A stretch of 51,303 bases of DNA, from NCBI GenBank assembly GCA_019415435.1, contig DXZE01000008.1, positions 1-51,303 of the forward strand, written 5' to 3'. Position 1 is the first letter of the stretch. Each line of letters starts with the position of its first letter. Source of the stretch: Erysipelotrichaceae bacterium. GTDB taxonomy: Bacteria; Bacillota_I; Bacilli_A; Erysipelotrichales; Erysipelotrichaceae. A program made the position numbers and the translations under genes. Below are positions 1 through 7,576 of this stretch, piece by piece. A model generated the notes under the pieces. That model saw only the letters and a program-made list of their open reading frames with translations. It searched no databases and was not told the origin of the DNA.

Positions 1-2
1 TA

Positions 3-113
3 CAAAACCTGCTGTCCGCAAAGGGAATCAAGGTCCTGCAAGCCTCGACCCTTTATGGGTCGGGGTTAGTTGACCCTTCAGAAATCATAGTGCTAACTAG
101 CATTATCTAATCT
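3..113 (+). other. possible 3' tail of a truncated + strand ORF
   Basis: Frame 3 stays open for 36 codons from the window edge and ends at a TAA at 111-113. It reads plausibly as protein (LLSAKGIKVLQASTLYGSG and so on) but matches no family I recognise. The same stretch holds a 9-bp hairpin at 45-67, so it could instead be part of a structured RNA. The stretch 114-267 shows only AT-rich sequence and a second hairpin (CCCGCTG/CAGCGGG, 238-255) just past the stop of the minus-strand methyltransferase gene. That hairpin has no clean T-run, so it is at best a weak terminator. Confidence 0.2.
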
Positions 114-267
114 ATTCTAACTTTCATTTTTTTGGCCAGGATCAACAAGTTTAACTATACTCAGGTTTATACAAATTTAGGTGGTATTCTGCTGTCACCA
201 GTTTGGGAGCTCTGAAAATTTCTATAATTTATGTTACCCGCTGATTCCAGCGGGTTTCGGGATCGTT

Positions 268-1392
268 CTATTTTTTCTTCGACATCAATGCTACTGTCTC
301 TACAGCCTTTGTAAAAGGAAACATGTCCACCGGCTGAATCTCTTTAATTTCGTAAACATCTGATATCAGTTTCACATCCCTCTGTTGGGTTAAAGGATTA
401 CAGGATATATATACGATTCTGTCTGGTCTTATCCGCTTTAAATCACGCATGAAAGATTCCTCAAAGCCAGCTCTTGGCGGATCCAGGAAGACTACATCCG
501 GTCTTTCATCAAGCTGATGCATAAATCTTGCACTGTCTTCTGCGATAAAGGAAACATTATCGATATGATTCAATGCTGCATTGTTTTCAGCATCCTTAAC
601 AGAATATGGATTCACTTCTACACCTACCACATATGCAGCATGTTTTGCGGCTTCTAACGATATCGTACCTATTCCACAGCACATATCCAGTACATTATCT
701 TCTTTTGTTAATGAAGCCATATGGATGGCAACCTGATACAGTTTCTCTGTCTGTATAGGATTTACCTGATAGAAGGTATGAGAAGAAATATGAAAGGAAA
801 GGCCATCGATAGTATCTGTGATATAGCCTTTGCCATACAATACCTTTTCTCTTTTTCCTAAGATCATGGATGTCTTTTCATGATTATAGCTAAGAATAAT
901 AGTCTCTATTTCCGGATGAAGTTCTCTGATTTTCTTTACAAATACATGTGAACCCGGAAGGTCTCTTGAACCAATGACAATCACCAATAATACGGATCCA
1001 TCATGATGTGATATACGGATATAGGCATGCCTTAATACCCCTCTGCCAGTTGTTTCATCATAGGATTCAATACCCATATCTGTGGCGATATGACAGATAT
1101 CCGTAAGAATATCATTGGCTTTTACATGCTGAATCAGACACATCTCTGAATTCACAGTTTTATGTGTACTCTCTTCATAGAGATTAGCAGTAATCCTGCC
1201 TTTATGATGATCAAATGCCGCATAGATCTTATGACGGTAATGATACGGATCGTTCATGCCGATGACAGGCTGTACATCGTTATGTGGGAAAAGATTACGG
1301 ATATATTCTCTTTTCACTTTTAACTGATCTTCATATTCTGTATTGATAAAGGCACATGCCCCACACTTTTTATAAACCGGACAATATTTCAA
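268..1392 (-). CDS. 23S rRNA (uracil-5-)-methyltransferase, RlmD/RumA/TrmA family
   Basis: SAM-dependent RNA uracil-C5 methyltransferase. The N-terminus has the Cys pattern of the family's [4Fe-4S] cluster: C4, C10, C13 (CGAC) and C85. The SAM-binding loop reads VLDMCCGIGT. The catalytic block DPPRAG is followed by the nucleophile Cys331 in YISCNP, and the base Glu lies in the C-terminal VETVALM. At 374 aa it lacks the N-terminal TRAM domain of many homologues, which makes it a short form. The start is TTG, with GGAGG 7 nt upstream; it overlaps the stop of the preceding HAD gene (TTGA), so the two are probably translationally coupled. Target specificity (U1939, U747 or both) cannot be read from sequence alone. 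Confidence 0.9.
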   Translation of the reverse strand: MKYCPVYKKCGACAFINTEYEDQLKVKREYIRNLFPHNDVQPVIGMNDPYHYRHKIYAAFDHHKGRITANLYEESTHKTVNSEMCLIQHVKANDILTDICHIATDMGIESYDETTGRGVLRHAYIRISHHDGSVLLVIVIGSRDLPGSHVFVKKIRELHPEIETIILSYNHEKTSMILGKREKVLYGKGYITDTIDGLSFHISSHTFYQVNPIQTEKLYQVAIHMASLTKEDNVLDMCCGIGTISLEAAKHAAYVVGVEVNPYSVKDAENNAALNHIDNVSFIAEDSARFMHQLDERPDVVFLDPPRAGFEESFMRDLKRIRPDRIVYISCNPLTQQRDVKLISDVYEIKEIQPVDMFPFTKAVETVALMSKKK

Positions 1393-2018
1393 AGTATAAC
1401 CTCCGTCAGATCATGAACAACATGATCTGTAATATTTCTGAGTCTTGAATAAGACTGATGACCTGATGCAACAAGAATGATATTGGAGATACCTAATGCT
1501 TCGGCTGTTTCACAATCCGCACTGGTATCGCCAAAGTACAGACATTCATCCGGCATGACACCGCTTCTGATCATCCAGTGCTTTCCAATGTCAATCTTGG
1601 ATCCACCAAGTAAGTTATCAATACCCATGATTTCCTTAAAATAAGACGTAATGCCTAAAGTAATACACTGTTCATGAAGTTTCTTATCTTCACAAGACGA
1701 TAATATGACATTCTGATATCCTTTGTCTTCTGTTTCGGTCAGCTTTTCCTTAACCCCTTTGCATAAAGAACACTGATCAAATAAATCATCATAGATATCA
1801 TTAAACTCCTTAGCTACATCATGGAAAGATTCATGTTCAAATGTATAGCCAAGCTTACGGTAATAGTCTTCCATAGGCAATGAAAACATGGCTCTGTAGT
1901 CTTCTACACTGTAGCCGTATTTTAATCCTCTTTCCTTTAGCATTCTGTTTTCCGCAATCACAGATATCTCTGTATCATCAATAATAGTCCCATTGTAATC
2001 CCAGATAATTGTTTTCAT
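1389..2018 (-). CDS. HAD-superfamily hydrolase, phosphoglycolate-phosphatase-like
   Basis: Probable small-molecule phosphatase of the HAD superfamily. Motif I at residues 7-11 is DYNGT: the nucleophile Asp7 is present but the usual second Asp (acid/base) is Asn9. This D-x-N variant occurs in a subset of PGP-like HADs and may lower or alter activity. Motif III Lys lies in GGSKIDIGK, and motif IV is YFGDTSADCETA. A helical cap lies between motifs I and II (about residues 20-85). A GAGG ribosome binding site stands before the ATG. The gene is first of a two-gene unit with the rRNA methyltransferase (TTGA overlap). The substrate is unknown. Confidence 0.8.
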   Translation of the reverse strand: MKTIIWDYNGTIIDDTEISVIAENRMLKERGLKYGYSVEDYRAMFSLPMEDYYRKLGYTFEHESFHDVAKEFNDIYDDLFDQCSLCKGVKEKLTETEDKGYQNVILSSCEDKKLHEQCITLGITSYFKEIMGIDNLLGGSKIDIGKHWMIRSGVMPDECLYFGDTSADCETAEALGISNIILVASGHQSYSRLRNITDHVVHDLTEVIL

Positions 2019-2134
2019 GAATAATCCTCAATATTTCAATGATGTTCTGCTTTACTAACCCGTCTAACACGTGCTATTTAAAAATCAGAAGATAAGGCAG
2101 AACGATATTCCGTTCACATCATAACATGCAAAGC

Positions 2135-2188
2135 CCTTCTGGCACAGCTGGAGGCAGTGCTCAATAAACAAGCCTCACGGAGGTACGT
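2135..2188 (+). promoter_or_regulatory. candidate SD-sequestering leader of the FeoA-like gene
   Basis: The ribosome binding site GGAGG (2179-2183) can fold into a tight hairpin with CCTC (2173-2176) around a 3-nt loop ACG. GCCTC (2172-2176) can instead pair with GAGGC (2151-2155), which would free the SD. GGAGG (2150-2154) can also pair with CCTTC (2135-2139). These are mutually exclusive pairings, as expected of a translational switch. I could not match the leader to a known riboswitch class. Confidence 0.4.
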
Positions 2189-2404
2189 ATGTTTAATCTA
2201 GAAGAACTCAACACCGGCAGCACCTGTACCATTACATGGCTTCTTGGTCAGATGGGAACGTGGTTGAAAGACACCTTTGGCTTTAATGAAGATGACAATC
2301 TGAAAATCCTTTACAATGATGGCAATTCCATCATTGTTGCCAAAGATGAACACCGCTATGCCATGGATTATGAAGCAGCACACGCTATTAAAGTAACTGT
2401 TTAA
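2189..2404 (+). CDS. FeoA-like small SH3-barrel protein
   Basis: 71 residues that fit the FeoA domain pattern: an N-terminal LEELNTGS strand, a central hydrophobic helix region with a glycine-containing turn (TFGFNEDD), a strand carrying an NDGNSIIVAKD-type turn, and a C-terminal helix plus strand ending AHAIKVTV. FeoA proteins assist the FeoB ferrous-iron transporter; others are domains of metal-responsive regulators. No feoB lies nearby, so the partner is unknown. SD GGAGG sits 5 nt before the ATG and lies in a predicted hairpin. The gene is alone on the plus strand; its stop overlaps the stop of the convergent lipoprotein gene. The family call rests on pattern only. Confidence 0.6.
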   Translation: MFNLEELNTGSTCTITWLLGQMGTWLKDTFGFNEDDNLKILYNDGNSIIVAKDEHRYAMDYEAAHAIKVTV

Positions 2405-3222
2405 TCCTGAGGGACGTCAGTACTGACGTCCTTTTCTGTTTCATGAACAGAGAATGATTTTATATGAATCTGAGGTTTCTCATTATACCAGTATAAGAAG
2501 CCTTGAACATCGACTGTGTGACCCTGTAAAAGATTCTCTGCCTGGGTATACTCATCACTATCTTCATCATATAAAGCAGAGACAATAACCAACGGTATCG
2601 ATATATCATCCTTTGTACAGGTAATATTAATATCTCCGCCTTCCTGATCCGGAAGCTGTATGTCAGTTACAACAAGATCCTTTAATGATACAAGCTGATT
2701 CATATGAGTTCGAAGAGCTTCTTCATTCATGCAGATATCATCTATATCTACAGGTTCACTGATCCAGGAACCATTACCAATACGATAGGATGATGCCTCT
2801 ATGATTTCTATTTCACCTTCCCATTGCGTCTTGGTTCCGGTGATATACATCTCCTGTCCTTTTTTCAGATGATCATAGTCCATTTCAAGAATCGGCATAT
2901 CATATACATAATAGCCGCCATCCTTATCCTGCAGATACAGTGTAACAGTATCATTACCATCTTCATCTTCCAGAAGATCTTCCTTAGCCTGTACATAGGC
3001 ATGAATGATTACAGTTTCATTCATTGGTGCAGCCATATATTCCTCATAATTCATGACTGTATGAGAGGCTTTGGCAGGCTTTGGTGTTGGCGTAACAGTA
3101 ACTTCTTTAGCATAAGATTCTGTATTCTCTTTTTTCGTGCATCCGGCAAGAAGAAGTGAACAGCATAAAAGAACAAACAAAGATTTTATACAGTGATGTT
3201 GTCCCTCATGGTTATAATACAT
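2401..3222 (-). CDS. lipoprotein with OB-fold-like domains
   Basis: Secreted, membrane-anchored protein of unknown function. The N-terminus has a hydrophobic stretch and a lipobox LLAGC, with the lipid-modified Cys at about residue 28. A spacer rich in Lys, Pro and Thr follows. The region from about 55 to 150 (YVQAKEDLLEDEDGN, LKKGQEMYITGTKTQWEGE) resembles an OB-fold nucleic-acid/oligosaccharide-binding barrel, and the second half (VSLKDLVVTDIQLPD) may be a second copy. The chosen ATG has AAAGGA about 9 nt upstream. It starts 3 nt from the divergent plsY start and ends over the stop of the convergent FeoA-like gene, so it shares DNA with both neighbours. Confidence 0.65.
   Translation of the reverse strand: MYYNHEGQHHCIKSLFVLLCCSLLLAGCTKKENTESYAKEVTVTPTPKPAKASHTVMNYEEYMAAPMNETVIIHAYVQAKEDLLEDEDGNDTVTLYLQDKDGGYYVYDMPILEMDYDHLKKGQEMYITGTKTQWEGEIEIIEASSYRIGNGSWISEPVDIDDICMNEEALRTHMNQLVSLKDLVVTDIQLPDQEGGDINITCTKDDISIPLVIVSALYDEDSDEYTQAENLLQGHTVDVQGFLYWYNEKPQIHIKSFSVHETEKDVSTDVPQD
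2412..2437 (+). terminator. terminator of the FeoA-like gene
   Basis: A perfect 20-nt palindrome (GGACGTCA-GTAC-TGACGTCC, 2412-2431) is followed by TTTTCT on the plus strand. It lies wholly inside the 3' end of the opposite-strand lipoprotein gene and encodes part of its Ser-Thr-Asp-Val tail. Confidence 0.8.
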
Positions 3223-3224
3223 AT
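3213..3224 (+). promoter_or_regulatory. -10 box of plsY, immediately before its ATG
   Basis: A perfect TATAAT at 3213-3218 lies 6 nt before the plsY ATG (3225). Transcription would begin at or next to the start codon. No SD-like purine run precedes the ATG and no good -35 is visible. Confidence 0.45.
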
Positions 3225-3830
3225 ATGAATATCCTTTATCGTATTGCCTGTATTGGCATTGGTTATCTCTGCGGATGTTTTCTTACCGCAGTATATGTTA
3301 CCCGTATGTATACAGGTAAAGATGTATCAGAAATAGGTATGTATGGCAATCCCGGTATGGCTAATGTCATGGCTAATGTTGGGAAGTTTCCCGGCATTCT
3401 CGTATTGCTTGGTGATCTTGCCAAGACTGTGATTGCCTCAATAATCTCATGGTATTTGTTTCATACAGAGTTAGGCATGCTGGTATTTCTCTATGCAGGC
3501 TCAGGTGCTTCACTTGGCCATTGCTATCCTTTCTGGCGTCACTTTTCTGGCGGCAAAGCCGTAACGACAATCTGTGCTACAATCATACTGTATTCATTTC
3601 CTTATGGTACTGCAGCTTCTATAGCAGGTTTTATCGTTGTACTTATTACAAAGTATCTTTCTATAGGAGGCACATGCATACCTGCTTTCTTTACTCTTTT
3701 TATGCTTATGACAAAGCAGTATGAAGCAGCTTTCATAGGATTGTCATTAACCGTTCTTGCCTTTATCAGACACCATAGTGCCATGGTAAAGGATCTATCT
3801 GGAACGGGTAAGAAGTTTAAAATTCATTAA
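3225..3830 (+). CDS. plsY: glycerol-3-phosphate acyltransferase PlsY (divergent)
   Basis: Integral membrane enzyme that transfers acyl groups from acyl-phosphate to glycerol-3-phosphate, the first step of phospholipid synthesis. About 201 aa with five hydrophobic segments. The PlsY motifs are recognisable but altered: the usual GSGNPGATN is MYGNPGMAN, so its Ser is replaced, and the GGKGVAT motif is GGKAVTT. GDLAKT and GHCYPFW keep the remaining pattern. The family N-terminus fits the ATG at 3225; an upstream in-frame GTG at 3156 would add unrelated residues inside the opposite lipoprotein gene. Because the motifs diverge, this may be a paralogue beside a canonical PlsY elsewhere. It is convergent with butyrate kinase, stop codons overlapping. 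Confidence 0.75.
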   Translation: MNILYRIACIGIGYLCGCFLTAVYVTRMYTGKDVSEIGMYGNPGMANVMANVGKFPGILVLLGDLAKTVIASIISWYLFHTELGMLVFLYAGSGASLGHCYPFWRHFSGGKAVTTICATIILYSFPYGTAASIAGFIVVLITKYLSIGGTCIPAFFTLFMLMTKQYEAAFIGLSLTVLAFIRHHSAMVKDLSGTGKKFKIH

Positions 3831-4936
3831 TCCCTGAATCCATCCCATACAGGAATACCTGTATAAACCAGTGGTTCTTCTTCACCTCGTAATACTCTTA
3901 GTGCACCATTGACCATAGCTTCATTTTCAAATTCACCAGGATATGCCTTGACTGGCGCAATCCAGGATACACCTTTAGTGACATAATCAATCACACCAGG
4001 GATTCTTAACAAGCCGCCTGTTAACAGGATCGCATCGACATGTCCTTCTAGTGGTGCAGCCATCATGCATATGTACTTGCGTACCTGATACAGCATGCTG
4101 GTCCATACTCTTTCAGCCATCTTGTCACCTTTACGGATACGGTCATAATAGATTTCAGAGGCATCTGAAGTTCCAAACCAGCTGGATAAACCGCCTGCCT
4201 GCGAGCAGAGTTTGACAGTATAGTCCTTACCTTTATCATAGAGATAATTCAGATAGTCGGTAATAGGCATAGAACCCATTCTCGTTGGTGTAAATGGTCC
4301 ATCACCACCACCTGTATCATTGGAATCAATTAACTTACCGTGTCTATGACAGGTGATGGAAATACCGCCATCAATATGTGCCACAATGAGATTAAGATCC
4401 TCATACTTCTTACCAATGGACTTTGCATACTGACGTCCGGTTTCCTTGGAATTCAACACATGGCTGCCTGCTCTTTTATAGACATCCTTGACACCCATAA
4501 TACGGGCTTCATCGCATAATTCATCTACGACTGGCGGATCAACCATAAAGGCACGGCATCCATACTCTCTCTGCACCTCCTGTGCCATCTGTACACCAAG
4601 CATGCTGGCATGATAATAGTGTCCCTTCATTTCACGGGTATCTTCTACTAACTTATCTGTAATTTCATATGTACCGCTCTTGCAGGAAACACATGGTCCC
4701 CCTCTTCCTACAACAGCATCCAGCCCATGCAGGTCCACTCTTGAATCCTTAAGGAATCTGCGGATTGCGAACATACGGTAATTCAGCTGATCATTGATTG
4801 TCTTGAACTTTAACAGATCTTTGGAATCATGGAATATTGAACGTGATAAAATGCATTTTTCATTCTGAAAATAAGCTACTTTTGTAGAAGTAGAACCAGG
4901 ATTAATCAGAAATATCTTATATACTTTTTCACTCAT
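3827..4936 (-). CDS. buk: butyrate kinase (ASKHA fold)
   Basis: Makes butyrate and ATP from butyryl-phosphate and ADP (or the reverse), or acts on a similar branched-chain acid. 369 aa, normal for the family. The N-terminal phosphate loop is INPGSTSTK. A second conserved block RGGPCVSCKSGTYE and the adenosine-binding HIDGGISI plus TGGGDGPFTPTRMG identify acetate/butyrate kinases. The C-terminal TGGL is present. The usual partner phosphotransbutyrylase (ptb) is not adjacent. An SD-like GAGGA precedes the ATG. The gene follows the nadE terminator and probably has its own promoter. RGGPCVSCKSG is Cys-rich compared with the usual RGG-L-P-I-x-G-G. Confidence 0.88.
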   Translation of the reverse strand: MSEKVYKIFLINPGSTSTKVAYFQNEKCILSRSIFHDSKDLLKFKTINDQLNYRMFAIRRFLKDSRVDLHGLDAVVGRGGPCVSCKSGTYEITDKLVEDTREMKGHYYHASMLGVQMAQEVQREYGCRAFMVDPPVVDELCDEARIMGVKDVYKRAGSHVLNSKETGRQYAKSIGKKYEDLNLIVAHIDGGISITCHRHGKLIDSNDTGGGDGPFTPTRMGSMPITDYLNYLYDKGKDYTVKLCSQAGGLSSWFGTSDASEIYYDRIRKGDKMAERVWTSMLYQVRKYICMMAAPLEGHVDAILLTGGLLRIPGVIDYVTKGVSWIAPVKAYPGEFENEAMVNGALRVLRGEEEPLVYTGIPVWDGFRD

Positions 4937-4958
4937 AGATATCCTCTTTCTCCCGTAT

Positions 4959-4964
4959 ATTATA
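4959..4964 (-). promoter_or_regulatory. -10 box of the buk promoter
   Basis: TATAAT on the minus strand lies just downstream of the nadE terminator and about 23 nt before the buk ATG. The -35 region (ATTCTC at 17 bp) is poor. Confidence 0.4.
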
Positions 4965-4975
4965 CATATTCCACC

Positions 4976-5003
4976 TAAAAAGAGAATTGTTTCACAATCC
5001 TCT
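4976..5003 (-). terminator. terminator of the NAD operon
   Basis: Minus-strand hairpin AAGAGGATTGT-GAA-ACAATTCTCTT, 11 bp with one mismatch, followed by TTTTA. It lies 10 nt past the nadE stop. Confidence 0.85.
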
Positions 5004-5013
5004 TTTCAAACAT

Positions 5014-6969
5014 TTATGCATTTTTGATGATTTCTGTCCATAAAGATACCGAAGCATCCGAAGGCATGCGCCAGTCACCTCTAGGAGATAATGTAACCGA
5101 ACCTATCTTAGGACCATCCGGCAGACAACTGCGCTTGAACTGCTGGCGGAAGAAACGATTGAAGAATCTTAATAAAGCATTTCTGACTCCTTCTTTATCT
5201 AATTCAGGATAAGCCTTCATCGCAAAAGCCATCATCTTATCCGGTCTCATACCATAACGCAATGTGTAGTATAAGAAGAAATCATTCAGATCATACTTAC
5301 CAATCTTATCTTCTGTCTTCTGGGCAATCTTGCCATTCTGATTCGGGGTGAGTTCTGGAGTTATCGGTGTATCACAGATACTGATCAGAATATCTCTGAG
5401 GTTATAGTTATCTGTTGTTTCAGCATACGTACGGCATATGTACTGCACTAATGTCTTCGGTACAGATGCATTGACCCCATACATTGACATATGGTCTCCA
5501 TTATATGTACACCATCCCAAAGCTAATTCAGATAGATCACCTGTACCTACAACCAGACCATTTTCCATATTCGCCGCATCCATCAGGATGTATGTACGGT
5601 ATCTTGCCTGGGCATTTTCATAAGCTGTATCACCATCACCTTCATAGCTTTCACTATGACCGAGTTCTTTCAGATGTCTTGTAACAGGTTCATCTATGGC
5701 AATTTCTCTTGCCTCTACGTTTAATTCCTTCATCAATGCTATGGCATTGTTATAGGTTAAGGAAGTTGTATTGCCATGATTCGGCAATGTATAGGCAATG
5801 ATATGAATCGATGGTTCTATCTTCTGTGCCTCATGGCATACAAGTAAGGCAAGTGTACTGTCCAGGCCGCCTGATATACCAATCACAAGATTATGAATAC
5901 CGGTAGATCTGACTCTTGTCGCCAGACCATGTGCCTGTATTCTTAATATCTTATGACAGCGGGATGCTCTTTCAGAATCATCCGATGGTACAAATGGATT
6001 TTTGGCAATAAAGTAATCTTCTTTGTTCAATGCCTGTACCAGTTCATCTACAGTAATATCATTCTTGTGGTCTAAAGAAGAAACATGTACCGGCATAAAG
6101 CGATATGCATCAGAATGTACTGTTTCATACGTATTCTGATGGATACGGTTGTATTGAATTGTATCAAGATCCAGTACAGCAATAATGCAATGATCATTAT
6201 CTTCAAAGATAGATTCATTTAATAATCTGCCGTTTTCTGCGATCAGATTATGTCCAGAGAAAACAAGATCTGTAGAAGATTCTCCTGTACCGCTTGATGC
6301 ATAAAGGTAATCACAATAACATGCCGCAGACTGATTTATAACAAGATCCTTGCGGTAATCTTCCTTGCCTATGATTTCATCTGAAGCAGAAAGATTGACT
6401 ATGATATTGGCACCGGCAAGACAGGCATGTGTGCCAGGCTTATCTGCGACCCATAAATCTTCACATATATCTGTACCAATAACAGCTGTACTATCCTTGT
6501 CTTCAAAAAGTATATCTGTACCAAATGGCACATGCTGGCTGGCATAATCAATAAATGTATTCTTTAGATCTCTTCCTGATGCGAACCATCTCATTTCATA
6601 GAATTCACTGTAGGAAGGAATATTGATCTTAGGGACGATTCCTGCAATCTTACCTTCACTGACATAAGCTGCACAATTGTAGAGACTGTTATGGTATTTA
6701 ACTGGCACACCAACGACAACAGTCATACCAGGGCATTCCTTACTTACTTCCGCAATCTTCTCTAATCCCTTTTCACAGGCATCTGATAGTGCCTGATTAT
6801 TAAAGAGATCCGCACATGTATAGCCGCATATGCATAATTCAGGGAAAACCAGTAATCCGCAATCCTTATGTGCCAGCATCATACCTGTAATATGAGACAC
6901 ATTAAAAGATACATCTCCTACTTTTAATGCAGGTGTACATGTCCCTGCCTTGATCATGTGATTCTTCAT
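5014..6969 (-). CDS. nadE: glutamine-dependent NAD+ synthetase
   Basis: Last step of NAD synthesis: amidation of NaAD using ammonia released from glutamine. Two domains. The N-terminal nitrilase-like glutaminase carries its Glu in FPELCICGY, Lys in VPKINIPSYSEFYE and nucleophile Cys in TDICEDLW. The C-terminal synthetase has the PP-loop SGGLDSTLALL and a GTGDLSELALGW block. About 651 aa, the long glutaminase-fused form. I chose the ATG at 6969, since GAGG lies 6 nt upstream and the nadD stop ends 1 nt before it; an earlier in-frame ATG at 6981 has no spacing for that SD. Last gene of the NrtR operon. Confidence 0.95.
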   Translation of the reverse strand: MKNHMIKAGTCTPALKVGDVSFNVSHITGMMLAHKDCGLLVFPELCICGYTCADLFNNQALSDACEKGLEKIAEVSKECPGMTVVVGVPVKYHNSLYNCAAYVSEGKIAGIVPKINIPSYSEFYEMRWFASGRDLKNTFIDYASQHVPFGTDILFEDKDSTAVIGTDICEDLWVADKPGTHACLAGANIIVNLSASDEIIGKEDYRKDLVINQSAACYCDYLYASSGTGESSTDLVFSGHNLIAENGRLLNESIFEDNDHCIIAVLDLDTIQYNRIHQNTYETVHSDAYRFMPVHVSSLDHKNDITVDELVQALNKEDYFIAKNPFVPSDDSERASRCHKILRIQAHGLATRVRSTGIHNLVIGISGGLDSTLALLVCHEAQKIEPSIHIIAYTLPNHGNTTSLTYNNAIALMKELNVEAREIAIDEPVTRHLKELGHSESYEGDGDTAYENAQARYRTYILMDAANMENGLVVGTGDLSELALGWCTYNGDHMSMYGVNASVPKTLVQYICRTYAETTDNYNLRDILISICDTPITPELTPNQNGKIAQKTEDKIGKYDLNDFFLYYTLRYGMRPDKMMAFAMKAYPELDKEGVRNALLRFFNRFFRQQFKRSCLPDGPKIGSVTLSPRGDWRMPSDASVSLWTEIIKNA

Positions 6970-6970
6970 C

Positions 6971-7576
6971 TTAAACCTCATTTATTAATCCATGCAGTTC
7001 TTCCGGCATCAGTTTCATTGCCTCGTTATAGTTATGTTCTTTGAGAAGCTTTCTGACTTTTGAAGAAGATATATCCTGATACTTTTCAGGAAGATGGATG
7101 ATATGAATATATTGTTTTAAACCGGAAAGATAAGGATCATTGTCTATAATCGCTTCACAATGATCCCCGTTTCTGCTCATACACCAGATACCATATTCTT
7201 TTGCGATAAGATCAGCACGCATCCATCCTGTTTCAAGTTCCTTTAATTTATCACTGCCAAACAGAAGAGAACAGTGATCATAGTTTTCAGAAAGATGTCC
7301 CAGAGTAACCAGAGTACGCGGTTGTTCTTCGCTGTTAATCTCATAGTCAGATACCTGCATCCAGTTACGTGTTTCTGCAGTCTTTCTTAACATCGCTAAT
7401 CTTTCTTCATCAGAAAAGGCATAATCCTTATGCTGATCAGAGCGGATATAGGTCATCTTTGTCGGGACAAAAATGACCTTGTCATATCCGCTTTCTTTAC
7501 GTGCATAAGCTGCTGTTTCTATATGAGCTATGGTAGGTGGATTAAATGCACCGCCATAAACAAGTACGCTGCTCAA
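6971..7576 (-). CDS. nadD: nicotinate-nucleotide adenylyltransferase
   Basis: Joins NaMN and ATP to NaAD. The nucleotidyltransferase signature GGAFNPPTIAH is at residues 8-18 and the C-terminal ISSSKVR (SSTxxR type) near residue 170. 201 aa, a normal length. The start is TTG with GGAGG 6 nt upstream; the TTG overlaps the TGA stop of pncB (TTGA). No HD hydrolase domain (YqeK) is fused or adjacent, unlike Bacillus. Translation is probably coupled within the operon. Confidence 0.93.
   Translation of the reverse strand: MSSVLVYGGAFNPPTIAHIETAAYARKESGYDKVIFVPTKMTYIRSDQHKDYAFSDEERLAMLRKTAETRNWMQVSDYEINSEEQPRTLVTLGHLSENYDHCSLLFGSDKLKELETGWMRADLIAKEYGIWCMSRNGDHCEAIIDNDPYLSGLKQYIHIIHLPEKYQDISSSKVRKLLKEHNYNEAMKLMPEELHGLINEV

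Noticed and set aside
132..165. Promoter-like TTGGCC-N18-TATACT near the window start
   Set aside because: It points to no gene on the plus strand; chance in AT-rich DNA is likely.
4956..5003. Additional NrtR operator near the end of the NAD operon
   Set aside because: The only dyad there is the terminator hairpin; it does not share the TATAGTC half-site.
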